From: UBA4742 sp037138595
GTDB taxonomy: Bacteria; Actinomycetota; Acidimicrobiia; Acidimicrobiales; Acidimicrobilacustridaceae
Direction of reading: 5' to 3'
Assembly (NCBI GenBank): GCA_037138595.1
Contig: JBAXIB010000010.1
Coordinates: 36,855 to 100,854, forward strand
DNA length: 64,000 nucleotides
The notes beneath the pieces are model-generated. The model saw only the letters and a program-made list of their open reading frames with translations. It made no database searches and had not been told where the DNA came from. This document shows positions 1 through 7,926 of this stretch, in pieces. How positions within the stretch are numbered: the first letter of the stretch is position 1; each line of letters begins with the position of its first letter. The position numbers and the translations under genes are program-made.

Positions 1-60
1 CGCCTAAGGCGCAACGTTTTCCTCGTGCGTGTCGAGTCGACCTGGATATGTCGCTCCCAG

Positions 61-741
61 TCAGACCAGGAGCTTGTAGCCCAATCCTCGCACGGTCACG
101 ACATGGCGGGGATTGGCGGGGTCGGTTTCGATCTTTGTACGAAGTCGACGAACATGAACGTCGACCAACCGGCCATCGCCGAAATAACCGTAGCCCCACA
201 CCCGTTCGAGGAGTACCTCGCGGCTAAAGACCTTGCCGGGTCCCGAAGCCAGTTCAACGAGAAGGCGGAACTCGGTTTTCGTGAGGTGCACTTCGCTGCC
301 GTCCCGCAAGACCATTCCTTCTTCGGGAATGATTTCAAGATCACCAAATTTGAGGTGGGCGATCGCTGGATCAGTGGTGCGTGCTCGACGAAGCAATGCC
401 CGAATCCGTGCGGAGAGTTCTTTCGGAGCAAAAGGTTTTGTGAGGTAGTCGTCGGCTCCGGCTTCAAGTCCTGCTACGACGTCGTGAGTATCGGCTCGGG
501 CGGTCACCATGACAATAGGGACATCGCTTTGGCGACGAATCGATCGACATACTTCGAAACCATCCATACCGGGCAACATGATGTCGATAAGGACAACGTC
601 AGCTGGCTGGCGATTGAATTGTTCGAGTGCGTCTTCGCCATTTTCGGCTTCGGCAACGGTCCAACCCTCATCCTCGAGCGCCATCTTCACTGCAGTTCGG
701 ATTCGTTCGTCGTCTTCGACGGCCAGTATGCGAGTACCCAC
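61..741 (-). CDS. OmpR/PhoB-family response regulator
   Basis: Two-component response regulator of 226 residues. The receiver domain (about 1-115) begins RILAVEDDE and carries the acidic pair, the phospho-acceptor D53 (VVLIDIMLPGMDG), T80 and K102 (LTKPF). The C-terminal half (about 130-226) is a winged-helix DNA-binding domain ending HVVTVRGLGYKLLV. The reading frame stays open far upstream, but the GTG at 741 gives the normal family length and a proper N-terminus. It lies 25 bp downstream of the inositol-phosphatase gene on the same strand, so the two are probably co-transcribed. A cognate kinase might lie beyond the window edge; only 60 bp remain and no start is visible there. The target genes are unknown. 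Confidence 0.93.
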   Translation of the reverse strand: MGTRILAVEDDERIRTAVKMALEDEGWTVAEAENGEDALEQFNRQPADVVLIDIMLPGMDGFEVCRSIRRQSDVPIVMVTARADTHDVVAGLEAGADDYLTKPFAPKELSARIRALLRRARTTDPAIAHLKFGDLEIIPEEGMVLRDGSEVHLTKTEFRLLVELASGPGKVFSREVLLERVWGYGYFGDGRLVDVHVRRLRTKIETDPANPRHVVTVRGLGYKLLV

Positions 742-766
742 GCCACCATGGTGCCCGATTTCAGGG

Positions 767-1666
767 TCAAGCGGACAGATGGTTCGTTTCGTCGGCACTA
801 GCGGCATGCAGAAGTGACCTGAGCGGTGCGGCGATTTCCGGAGCGGCAGCAAAAACGACGCGCTTGGAATCGGTGAGGGTTGTCGATAGGTCATCGCCGG
901 ACAAGTCTGTGACCTCGGCGCCTGCTTCACTCGCGATGAGGCTCCCCGCGGCGAAATCCCAGGGGGCGAGACCCAATTCATAGAAGGCATCGACCCGGCC
1001 GCACGCAACGGCACACAGGTCGAGTGCAGCAGAACCGCTTCGCCGAATATCGCGAATATCGCTCATGACCTTGGCGAGAACCCGTGCTTGGTGGGCGCGG
1101 AGCTGTGGGTCGTAATTGAACCCGGTCGCAACAAGTGCGTGCGCCAAGACGGTTTCGTTTGAGGCGTGAATGGGGAGTCCATCTCGGGTTGCGCCTTCAC
1201 CTAACACGGCGCGGAAGCACTCCCGGCTCGTGGCATCGATGATGACTCCAGCGACGACGCGACCCGATTCTTCCGCGGCGATGGATACCGAGTAACCAGG
1301 GTGGCGGTAGCGATAATTGGTCGTTCCGTCGAGAGGATCAATCACCCACCGGACGTTGCTTTGCCCGTGGTGTTCGCCGCCCTCTTCGCCCAGTATGCCG
1401 TCGGCTGGCCTGACGGCCAGTAAGTGGTCAACGATGAGTTGCTCGGTCATGCGATCCATCTGCGAGACCATGTCGGTGGCGCTGGACTTTGTTTCGAACA
1501 CCAGATCATCCCGTTCGAGACCACTGTCGAGTAGATCGGCCGCGCGAATGGCAACGATTTGGGCGATGTCGGCCAACTGATTCCAACGGGAGTGATCTAC
1601 TTCAACGCCCCCGTTGTGTCTGGTCGGTCGACGCGGCGGCGGGGCGGAGTTCATCGTTGCCATCAT
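767..1666 (-). CDS. Inositol monophosphatase family protein
   Basis: Mg2+-dependent sugar-phosphate phosphatase of the IMPase/SuhB/HisN fold, 299 residues. Metal-binding motifs are visible in order: GEEGGEH, then WVIDPLDGTTNYRY, then APWDFAAGSLIASEAG near the C-terminus. Substrate is not decidable from sequence; inositol-1-phosphate, histidinol phosphate and fructose-1,6-bisphosphate are used by different members of this family. Start ATGs at 1666, 1663 and 1654 are all possible; the first ~20 residues look non-conserved. Divergent from the PIG-L gene, with 22 bp between the starts. The response regulator gene follows closely downstream. Confidence 0.88.
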   Translation of the reverse strand: MMATMNSAPPPRRPTRHNGGVEVDHSRWNQLADIAQIVAIRAADLLDSGLERDDLVFETKSSATDMVSQMDRMTEQLIVDHLLAVRPADGILGEEGGEHHGQSNVRWVIDPLDGTTNYRYRHPGYSVSIAAEESGRVVAGVIIDATSRECFRAVLGEGATRDGLPIHASNETVLAHALVATGFNYDPQLRAHQARVLAKVMSDIRDIRRSGSAALDLCAVACGRVDAFYELGLAPWDFAAGSLIASEAGAEVTDLSGDDLSTTLTDSKRVVFAAAPEIAAPLRSLLHAASADETNHLSA

Positions 1667-1676
1667 TACCGCTTGT

Positions 1677-1682
1677 TAGGTT
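1677..1682 (+). promoter_or_regulatory. -10 box TAGGTT, leaderless start of PIG-L gene
   Basis: TAGGTT ends 6 nt before the GTG at 1689, so transcription would start at or next to the start codon. No Shine-Dalgarno sequence is present. One of about a dozen similar arrangements in this window. Confidence 0.5.
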
Positions 1683-1688
1683 GGCGGT

Positions 1689-2402
1689 GTGCCCGTTGAC
1701 GATTTCAATCATCCGATGTGTGTCTTGGCTATCTATGCCCATCCTGACGACCCTGAAGTGTCGTGTGCAGGAACGCTGGCCCGCTGGGTTGATGAAGGCG
1801 CCGCGGTCCACCTCGTGGTATGTGCTCAGGGAGATAAGGGCTCAATCGCTGATGGTTCTGATGCAGCCGATTTAGTGCGAAACCGAGCCGCTGAAGCTGA
1901 CGCCGCGGCCCTAGTCATGGGTCTGGCTAGTCACGACAATTTGGGACTCGCTGATGGCGAAGTCGAAAACACCCTTGCATTACGCGAGGAACTCGTTCGC
2001 CGAATTCGCGAATTGAGGCCAGACGTCGTCGTCTCATGTGATCCAACCGCAGTGTTCTTCGGCAGTCGTTATGTCAATCATCACGATCACCGCAACGTAG
2101 GTTTCGCAGTGCTTGATGCCTGCGCGCCGGCCGCATCAAGTCCCCGCTATTTTCCTGATGCAGGGCCGGCGCACCAAGTGTCGACGATTTATCTTTCTGG
2201 CACGCTAGAGCCAGACACAATCGAAGACATCGGGACCACCGTTGACCGCAAGGTCGACGCACTGTGTTGCCATCGGACGCAAGTCGGCGATGAAGCTGAA
2301 CTCGTTGGTGACGTCGTGCGAAGGCGAGCGGCATCGGCTGGAAGCGACGCAGGTCTTGCCTACGCGGAAGCGTTTCGGGTGCTCCGCTTTGGTTCAGCCT
2401 GA
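1689..2402 (+). CDS. PIG-L/LmbE family deacetylase
   Basis: Zinc-dependent N-acetyl-sugar deacetylase of 237 residues (PIG-L/LmbE fold). The N-terminal zinc motif is AIYAHPDDPE with a following SCAGTLARW, and a second histidine motif NHHDHR lies near residue 125. Family members remove an acetyl group from GlcNAc-type substrates in mycothiol, bacillithiol and glycolipid pathways. The length fits the short general group better than Mca (which is nearer 290 residues), so the substrate is open. GTG start at 1689 is preceded by a -10 box and no ribosome-binding site. Convergent with the small membrane protein gene, 6 bp apart. Confidence 0.88.
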   Translation: MPVDDFNHPMCVLAIYAHPDDPEVSCAGTLARWVDEGAAVHLVVCAQGDKGSIADGSDAADLVRNRAAEADAAALVMGLASHDNLGLADGEVENTLALREELVRRIRELRPDVVVSCDPTAVFFGSRYVNHHDHRNVGFAVLDACAPAASSPRYFPDAGPAHQVSTIYLSGTLEPDTIEDIGTTVDRKVDALCCHRTQVGDEAELVGDVVRRRAASAGSDAGLAYAEAFRVLRFGSA

Positions 2403-2408
2403 GCGGAT

Positions 2409-2753
2409 TTAACGAACTCGCGGGCGCTGCGCCGCGGGGGTTGCGGCCCGCTTTGGCTCGATTGCTTTTCGCGGCAGTGATTGCCATTCGCCCATGGCCC
2501 GCAATGCCAGCACGACGACGACTGCGACCCCGCCGGCGCCGATAGTTGCGCCGATCAACGCACCGATAGCATTGGCCGTTGTCGATCCGCTCGGGTTTTG
2601 TAGATCGGTGAATCCGTAGCCGATGAACGCACCGATCACCCCGGAAATGACGATGGCAAAGAATCCGAGGATGCGAGCCGTCAGTGACGGCAGTGCCGTG
2701 GGGGTGGTATTGACCGGATGGGAGGTGGCAGGTTCGGTCGGGTCGGTGCTCAT
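2409..2753 (-). CDS. Small two-helix membrane protein, unknown function
   Basis: 114-residue protein starting MSTDPTEPATS. A Thr/Pro-rich N-terminus (1-25) is followed by two hydrophobic segments, about 27-50 (ARILGFFAIVISGVIGAFIG) and about 65-87 (NAIGALIGATIGAGGVAVVV), then a basic Arg/Lys/Pro tail. I do not recognise a family. The frame is open further upstream, but the ATG at 2753 removes a region that overlaps the divergent PPM synthase gene. A TAGCAT box lies 8 nt before this ATG, supporting the start. It may simply accompany its divergent neighbour. Confidence 0.65.
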   Translation of the reverse strand: MSTDPTEPATSHPVNTTPTALPSLTARILGFFAIVISGVIGAFIGYGFTDLQNPSGSTTANAIGALIGATIGAGGVAVVVVLALRAMGEWQSLPRKAIEPKRAATPAAQRPRVR

Positions 2754-2761
2754 CGCCGCCC

Positions 2762-2767
2762 ATGCTA
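2762..2767 (-). promoter_or_regulatory. -10 box TAGCAT before the small membrane protein gene
   Basis: On the minus strand TAGCAT ends 8 nt before the ATG at 2753. Together with TACAGT at 2831-2836 on the plus strand it makes a compact divergent promoter pair with no room for ribosome-binding sites. Confidence 0.45.
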
Positions 2768-2830
2768 TGGGCACAACGAGAGTGAGCGTGCACAATTGCG
2801 GTGCGTCCCAAACGTGCGAGCTGGGGCATC

Positions 2831-2836
2831 TACAGT
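2831..2836 (+). promoter_or_regulatory. -10 box TACAGT, leaderless start of PPM synthase
   Basis: TACAGT ends 8 nt before the GTG at 2845, a spacing that places the transcript start on the start codon. Confidence 0.45.
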
Positions 2837-2844
2837 AAAGGTCC

Positions 2845-3612
2845 GTGAAGCCCCTGGTGATCCTGCCGACGTTTAACGAGGCGGAAAACATTTTGATCAT
2901 CCTCGACTTGGTTCGAAAACACGTGCCTGCGGTCGCGGTGTTGGTGGTCGACGATGGCAGCCCCGATGGAACCGCTGATCTTGCCGAGCAGTGGGGCTCC
3001 AACAATGGCGGTGTCGACGTATTGCGGCGCCGTGAAAAATCGGGCCTTGGATCTGCCTATCGCGCTGGTTTCCAATGGGGACTCGAGCGGGGCTTCGAAA
3101 TCCTGATCGAGATGGATTCTGATCTACAACACGATCCGGCGATGCTTCCCGCATTGATTCACGCGGTAGAAGATGGCGCGGACCTCGCAATCGGATCGCG
3201 CTATGTGCCCGGCGGGTCGGTTCCCGGATGGAAACGGTCGCGACGCCTTATTTCTCAGGGCGGCAACATCTACGGCGCAATGGTCCTTGGCTTGCATGTG
3301 CGTGACCTCACTGCTGGCTTTCGGGCCTATGCAGCAACCGCGCTCACTCGTATTGACCTTGATGCGGTCAAGGCCGATGGCTATGGATTTCAGATCGAAA
3401 TGGCCTACGCCGTGGCCAATAACGACGGTCGAATCGTTGAGGTTCCGATCACTTTTGGCAGCCGGCAGCGGGGCTCGTCAAAAATGAGCTCTTTTATCGT
3501 GTTCGAAGCGCTCGGCATGGTCACCTGGTGGGGGATACGCGATCGCTTACTCCATAGGGGATCGCGGCGCCCAACCAGTCGTGATGTAGGGCCAACAAGT
3601 CGGCCAAATTAA
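2845..3612 (+). CDS. Polyprenol monophosphomannose synthase (GT2)
   Basis: Family 2 glycosyltransferase of 255 residues resembling dolichol-phosphate mannose synthase and the catalytic domain of mycobacterial Ppm1. It would move mannose from GDP-mannose to a polyprenyl phosphate on the inner membrane face, giving a lipid-linked donor for surface glycosylation. Motifs: VILPTFNEAEN, VVDDGSPDGT, IEMDSDLQHDP (metal-binding D-x-D), the family signature LTAGFRAY, and FGSRQRGSSKMS. No transmembrane extension is present, unlike the fused mycobacterial enzyme. It is not next to the main polysaccharide locus, so it could serve protein or lipoglycan mannosylation. Confidence 0.9.
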   Translation: MKPLVILPTFNEAENILIILDLVRKHVPAVAVLVVDDGSPDGTADLAEQWGSNNGGVDVLRRREKSGLGSAYRAGFQWGLERGFEILIEMDSDLQHDPAMLPALIHAVEDGADLAIGSRYVPGGSVPGWKRSRRLISQGGNIYGAMVLGLHVRDLTAGFRAYAATALTRIDLDAVKADGYGFQIEMAYAVANNDGRIVEVPITFGSRQRGSSKMSSFIVFEALGMVTWWGIRDRLLHRGSRRPTSRDVGPTSRPN

Positions 3613-3685
3613 CTGATTTCGGCCCGTATTTGCTTGGTTAGAAAAAAAGGACCGATGGCCTATGTGTATTACGTGCTGCGTCGGG

Positions 3686-3691
3686 CATACT
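3686..3691 (+). promoter_or_regulatory. -10 box CATACT, leaderless start of HTH-membrane gene
   Basis: CATACT ends 7 nt before the GTG at 3699; no Shine-Dalgarno sequence is visible. Confidence 0.4.
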
Positions 3692-3698
3692 ACAGAGC

Positions 3699-4553
3699 GT
3701 GACCGCCACTACGCTTTCCCTCATCCCCACGTGGCGCCTCGGTGCGCTCCTCCGGAATGCTCGAGACCGCGATGGGCGCACCCTTGCCGATATGGCATTG
3801 TCGAGCGATCGGTTTGACCTCGCGGAGCTGACCGACATTGAGGCCGGCAACCACGAACTCACTGAAACCGATATCGCGGCAGTTGTCGAGTTGTACCGAG
3901 TCGATCCCGAAGAATTGGTGCCAGGACGCACCGATCTCAAGGTTGATCTTGATCGGTTGGAGTTGGTCACGGCGGGGCATACCCAGCCACTCGCCGGTAC
4001 GACGCCGACGGCAGACGAAGTGTTGGCAAGTTATCTCGCGCTCGTTTATACGATGCGATCAACAACGCCGGGTACCCGTGTGCCGCTTCGAGATCGCGAC
4101 CTTGACGTATTAGCCCAAGCGCTAGCCCTCGCAGTACCTGAGGTGACTGAGCGTCTCGAAGAGATGATGGTCAACCCTTCAGCTGACCTCCAACATCGAT
4201 CGAAACTCCTTCGGGGCCGTGTCCTTCTTCCTGCCGCCGGAGTCTTGGTTGCGCTGACCGTTGCTGGTGCGCTGATTTTTTCGCCGGCCGGCAATGTCAA
4301 ACCGTCAGATCCAGCGAATGGTGCCGTCATTGTGACCGACACGGTCGAAATCGGTCAGCCTTTGACCGTTACCCGCGCTCCTGATGGCTCGGCTGGACCG
4401 GTGGTCATCGCCGGTGAGGGTCTCAATGGTGCTCAGATCGCTCCGAACGTAGCTGCAGTTGGCGATGCGCAAGTAGCGACCCGAGATGCGTCAGGAAACG
4501 TGAACCAAGTCAATCGCCCTGATGTGGCGGCACCGGTTACCGCTACTCCCTGA
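3699..4553 (+). CDS. Membrane-anchored protein with N-terminal HTH-like domain
   Basis: 284 residues in three parts. Residues ~10-75 resemble an XRE-type helix-turn-helix (WRLGALLRNARDRDGRTLAD, then LTDIEAGNHELTETDIAAVV). A linker region follows at ~95-170. A single hydrophobic helix (~177-195, VLLPAAGVLVALTVAGALIF) leads to an extracytoplasmic Val/Ala/Thr-rich tail. The architecture is that of RodZ-like or other membrane-tethered regulators, but family membership is not proven. Single-gene unit between PPM synthase and Nudix. The GTG start is supported by a leaderless-type promoter. Confidence 0.7.
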   Translation: MTATTLSLIPTWRLGALLRNARDRDGRTLADMALSSDRFDLAELTDIEAGNHELTETDIAAVVELYRVDPEELVPGRTDLKVDLDRLELVTAGHTQPLAGTTPTADEVLASYLALVYTMRSTTPGTRVPLRDRDLDVLAQALALAVPEVTERLEEMMVNPSADLQHRSKLLRGRVLLPAAGVLVALTVAGALIFSPAGNVKPSDPANGAVIVTDTVEIGQPLTVTRAPDGSAGPVVIAGEGLNGAQIAPNVAAVGDAQVATRDASGNVNQVNRPDVAAPVTATP

Positions 4554-4589
4554 TTCACGAAACGGCGCCCTTCGGGTACAGAAGTCGGG

Positions 4590-4595
4590 CACACT
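4590..4595 (+). promoter_or_regulatory. -10 box CACACT before Nudix gene
   Basis: CACACT ends 6 nt before the ATG at 4602. This favours ATG 4602 over the GTG at 4599 as the start. Confidence 0.4.
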
Positions 4596-4601
4596 ACGGT
4601 G

Positions 4602-5087
4602 ATGCGTGATTGGCTAGTCGCTGGCGCAGTGCTTGAGGGACCCGGTGGTCTGCTCCTCGTTCACAATCGTCGGCGCAATGGAACAACAGATTGGTCGCCC
4701 CCAGGTGGCGTGATCGATGACGGCGAATCGGTACATGACGGGCTCGCACGCGAAGTGTTTGAGGAAACCGGCTTAGTCGTAGCGGAGTGGTCCGAGCGCA
4801 TTTACGACATTGATGTCGTTGCACCTGATCTTGGTTGGCATTTGCGAGTCGAGGCATTTCGCGCGGTCGCGTGGTCGGGGGAACTACTCGTTGATGATCC
4901 CGATGGCATTGTTGTCGACGCAGCATTTGTCGAACTCGATCAGTGTGGAGCGCGACTCGCCGATGGACACCGGTGGGTACACGAACCGCTCGGAGCATGG
5001 ATTTCTGATCAGTGGGACGGCAGCCGTTCGTTCGCTTATCACGTTGCTGGCAGCGACGCGGCAAATTACGCGGTAACGCGTCGGTGA
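4602..5087 (+). CDS. Nudix hydrolase
   Basis: 161-residue Nudix-fold pyrophosphohydrolase. The Nudix box is complete from about residue 38: GGVIDDGE, REVFEETGLVV, with the Glu residues that bind Mg2+. Such enzymes cleave nucleoside diphosphates linked to another group; some cleanse oxidised nucleotides. Its stop codon overlaps the GTG of the DNA polymerase IV gene (GTGA). This translational coupling makes a nucleotide-pool or DNA-damage role attractive, but that is inference. Confidence 0.9.
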   Translation: MRDWLVAGAVLEGPGGLLLVHNRRRNGTTDWSPPGGVIDDGESVHDGLAREVFEETGLVVAEWSERIYDIDVVAPDLGWHLRVEAFRAVAWSGELLVDDPDGIVVDAAFVELDQCGARLADGHRWVHEPLGAWISDQWDGSRSFAYHVAGSDAANYAVTRR

Positions 5088-6328
5088 GCGTCGAGCAAAG
5101 TCGCGAATCGGTGTCGCCCGCAACTGGGCCGGGAATGTTACATATCGATATGGACGCATTTTTCGTGTCGGTAGAACTGCTTGACCGGCCGGAATTGCGG
5201 GGCCAGCCCGTTGTCGTCGGAAGTGCCGGTGGGCGTGGCGTCGTCGCCGCAGCGTCCTACGAAGCGCGCGCTTATGGCGTGTTTTCTGCGATGTCATCAG
5301 TGCAAGCTCGACGCCTTTGTCCGCATGCTGTTTTTCTCGACGGTCGGCATGCTCGTTATGGCGAAGTAAGCGCTCGAGTTATGTCAATCTTTCGATCGTT
5401 CACCCCGTTGGTTGAACCAATATCGCTCGATGAGGCCTTTCTTGATGTCCGTCCGGTTCGGCGTCTCCATGGATCATCAGTTGACATTGCGACGACTATC
5501 CGAAGTCGGGTACTCGACGAAGAAGGATTGCAGTGTTCGGTTGGCATCGCTTCTTCGAAGTTCGTCGCGAAACTTGCATCTGAGTTTGCGAAACCTCGTG
5601 CCTCGGTCGGCGGGCCAATTCCTGGAATTGGTATCAAGGTGGTGGGCGACGACGAGCTGTTGGCATTTTTGCATCCGCTGCCGGTTAACGCGCTTTGGGG
5701 AGTCGGGCCCGTGACGCTCGGTCGACTCCAACGTTTGGGGATCGGAACGATCGGTCAACTCGCGGCAATGCCGCCGAGCGTGCTCATCACCGCACTGGGC
5801 AAATCGTCTGGTCAGCATTTACATGCATTGGCTAACGGTATCGACGAGCGAGAAGTTCAACCGAATAAGCACATGAAGTCGGTTGGGCATGAGGAAACCT
5901 TTTCGGTTGATCACCACCAGCATGCGACGCTCGAACGAGAATTGGTTCGATTGAGCGATTCGGTTGCGAGTCGGCTCCGCTCGGGTGGCGTGGCCGGTCG
6001 AACCATCACCTTGAAAATTCGATTCCATGACTTCCAAACCGTTACCCGATCCATCACCCTTGGTGGCGCGACCGACTCGGCCCAGATCATCGTTCAGGAA
6101 ACTAAAGCGCTGCTGGCGAAAATCGACCCAAGCGCGGGGGTGCGCTTAATCGGAGTCAGCGTCAGTGGTCTTGCTGCAGGTGCTTCGCGGCAACTCAGCC
6201 TCGACGAGCTCGAAGTCGGCTCCTGGGAAGACGCAAATCTTGCCGTTGACGCTATCCGTGATCGTTTCGGCATTGGGGCGATTGGCCCTGCGACGCTTAC
6301 TTCGGGACCCGATCGAGAGGTCCGCTAG
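5084..6328 (+). CDS. dinB: DNA polymerase IV (Y-family)
   Basis: Error-prone translesion polymerase of 414 residues. Palm motif MLHIDMDAFFVSVE near residue 24 and catalytic PISLDEAFLD near residue 120 carry the metal-binding acids. AAASYEARAYGVFSAMSS is typical of the finger region, and LWGVGPVT and IGTIGQLA form helix-hairpin-helix elements. The little-finger domain follows (~250-360). The end lacks an obvious beta-clamp peptide and reads IGPATLTSGPDREVR. GTG 5084 is chosen because it makes a GTGA overlap with the Nudix gene. The frame is open upstream, but that part lies inside Nudix. Confidence 0.93.
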   Translation: MSVEQSRESVSPATGPGMLHIDMDAFFVSVELLDRPELRGQPVVVGSAGGRGVVAAASYEARAYGVFSAMSSVQARRLCPHAVFLDGRHARYGEVSARVMSIFRSFTPLVEPISLDEAFLDVRPVRRLHGSSVDIATTIRSRVLDEEGLQCSVGIASSKFVAKLASEFAKPRASVGGPIPGIGIKVVGDDELLAFLHPLPVNALWGVGPVTLGRLQRLGIGTIGQLAAMPPSVLITALGKSSGQHLHALANGIDEREVQPNKHMKSVGHEETFSVDHHQHATLERELVRLSDSVASRLRSGGVAGRTITLKIRFHDFQTVTRSITLGGATDSAQIIVQETKALLAKIDPSAGVRLIGVSVSGLAAGASRQLSLDELEVGSWEDANLAVDAIRDRFGIGAIGPATLTSGPDREVR

Positions 6329-6508
6329 TGAGCAGTACTCGCCAGTTGCTGTTGAAGGTTCTTGGCGATCCGCGTTGTCGGAGGGGAGTTGCTGTGGAAC
6401 ACTGTGCCCAGCGGTTGTGACCGGTCGCAGTCTGGCTGGTTACTAGCGCACATGCATTGAATAGGCCCGCCGTGGGCAAGCCACGATTACAGATGAGGGA
6501 GTAGCGGG

Positions 6509-6883
6509 GTGCCGCTATCAGAAGAAGAGCAGCGAATCCTCAGCGAGATTGAGGCCAAACTGTACGAGACTGATCCCGCATTGGCTCGCGATATCGCAGA
6601 TACGACGGTCTATACCAACGCCTATCGCAATTTGAAATGGGCGATGCTCGGGTTCGTAATCGGGTTGGTGATGTTGGTTCTGACATTGTCGGTCAGCTTC
6701 GTGCTGGCATTCGTCGGCTTTCTTGTGATGTTGGTCGCGGCGCTCGCACTTGAACGAAGCGCGCGCCATATGGGCAAGGCTGGTATCGAACAGATCACCC
6801 AATCAATGCATACCGCGGGACTGCGCGAATATTTCGGGTCGACGAGTTCACGAATGCGCGATCGCTTCAAGCGCGAGGAATAG
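6509..6883 (+). CDS. DUF3040 membrane protein
   Basis: 124-residue protein of the actinobacterial DUF3040 group. The N-terminus MPLSEEEQRILSEIEAKLYE is the family hallmark. Two adjacent hydrophobic helices (about 43-64 and 66-84) follow, then a charged C-terminal tail. A GAGGGA ribosome-binding site precedes GTG 6509. In many actinobacteria this gene sits near dinB and mraZ; here it follows dinB by 180 bp but is far from mraZ. Biochemical role unknown. The 180-bp gap before it holds no gene I can support. Confidence 0.85.
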   Translation: MPLSEEEQRILSEIEAKLYETDPALARDIADTTVYTNAYRNLKWAMLGFVIGLVMLVLTLSVSFVLAFVGFLVMLVAALALERSARHMGKAGIEQITQSMHTAGLREYFGSTSSRMRDRFKREE

Positions 6884-6908
6884 TCGTGGGTAAATCTCGG
6901 CCGGTGGT

Positions 6909-7850
6909 GTGGTCGCTGCCCCGTCGGGCAACCTCCGCCAAGTGACCATTGATCAAGACTCGGTCGTAATCGCGATCGACATTGGTGGCACCAAGATCGC
7001 AGCAGGCTTAGTCGATGCTGCTGGTGTGGTGTTGGAATCTCAGCAGATCCCAACCCAACAACCGGGGCGTAGTGGCGAGGAACTTTTTAGCGCGATGATC
7101 GGCCTGGTGGCACGCGTCAGTGCGACGGCTCGCGAAAGGGGAGTTGCTGATCCGGTTGCTTGTGGAATTGGCTGCGGTGGACCGATGTTGCGCGGCGGTG
7201 TATCGGTTTCACCGCTGAACATTCCGCACTGGCGCAATTTTCCGTTGCGAGACCGTGTCGCCTCGGCACTCCAGCTTGAAACCGGCGTTGACAATGATGC
7301 CAAGGCGCTCGCCAGGGGCGAAGGTTGGATCGGTGCGGCTCAAGGTGTTGCGAATTATCTCGCCATGGTTGTTTCGACTGGCGTCGGGGGTGGGATAGTT
7401 CTTGATGGTCGGCTGCTACATGGCACCCAAGCCAACGCGGGACACATTGGTCACATCACCGTTGAGCCACAGGGTCGAAGCTGTCGATGTGGAAACGTTG
7501 GCTGCCTTGAGGCCGAAGCCTCGGGCACCGCAATCGCTGCGATCACTGGTCGACCCGCCGCGGAAGCAACGGCGGAAGTCATCGAGCGGACGGGCCGTTT
7601 GGTTGGCCAAGCAGTCGCGACGGTGGCGACGTTGCTTGATCTGCAATTAGCGGTCGTGGCTGGCTCAGTTGCGCTCGGGTTCGGCGAACGATTTTTTGCT
7701 GCTGCTCAGGCCGAGATCGATACTCGAGCGCGTTTGGAATTCGCACGAGACTGTGCAATCCGACCGGCGGCACTAGGCGCCGAAGCGCCGTTAGTGGGCG
7801 CTGCTGCTATTGGGTTCCAACTCATTGGCTGGCCAATCGGCATCGAGTGA
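6909..7850 (+). CDS. ROK-family sugar kinase (glucokinase-like)
   Basis: 313-residue ROK kinase that would phosphorylate glucose or a related hexose with ATP. ATP-binding IAIDIGGTKIAAGLVD lies near residue 18, the catalytic region is ETGVDNDAKALARGE, and the zinc-binding ROK signature is GHITVEPQGRSCRCGNVGCL. The N-terminal 11 residues before VTIDQDS look non-conserved, so GTG 6942 is an alternative start. It sits between DUF3040 and an acyl-CoA dehydrogenase gene, so the context does not reveal the pathway. Glucokinase is likely but not certain; N-acetyl-sugar kinases look alike. Confidence 0.88.
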   Translation: MVAAPSGNLRQVTIDQDSVVIAIDIGGTKIAAGLVDAAGVVLESQQIPTQQPGRSGEELFSAMIGLVARVSATARERGVADPVACGIGCGGPMLRGGVSVSPLNIPHWRNFPLRDRVASALQLETGVDNDAKALARGEGWIGAAQGVANYLAMVVSTGVGGGIVLDGRLLHGTQANAGHIGHITVEPQGRSCRCGNVGCLEAEASGTAIAAITGRPAAEATAEVIERTGRLVGQAVATVATLLDLQLAVVAGSVALGFGERFFAAAQAEIDTRARLEFARDCAIRPAALGAEAPLVGAAAIGFQLIGWPIGIE

Positions 7851-7912
7851 GACGTAACCATGTGGCAGTCGACCGGCGCTCGATGCCGAGGTATCGCTGC
7901 GTCTCAAGCGGC

Positions 7913-7918
7913 TAGCGT
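7913..7918 (+). promoter_or_regulatory. -10 box TAGCGT before acyl-CoA dehydrogenase gene
   Basis: TAGCGT ends 8 nt before the ATG at 7927, selecting ATG 7927 over the TTG at 7918, which lies partly within the box. Confidence 0.45.
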
Positions 7919-7926
7919 TGCCGCTC

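Noticed and set aside
1..60. Possible start of a cognate histidine kinase downstream of the first response regulator
   Set aside because: No start codon with a ribosome-binding site can be placed in the 60 bp available.
1303..1310. GGCGGTAG, matching the ops element used by RfaH in polysaccharide operons
   Set aside because: It lies inside the inositol-phosphatase coding sequence, on the opposite strand, far from any polysaccharide promoter; chance match.
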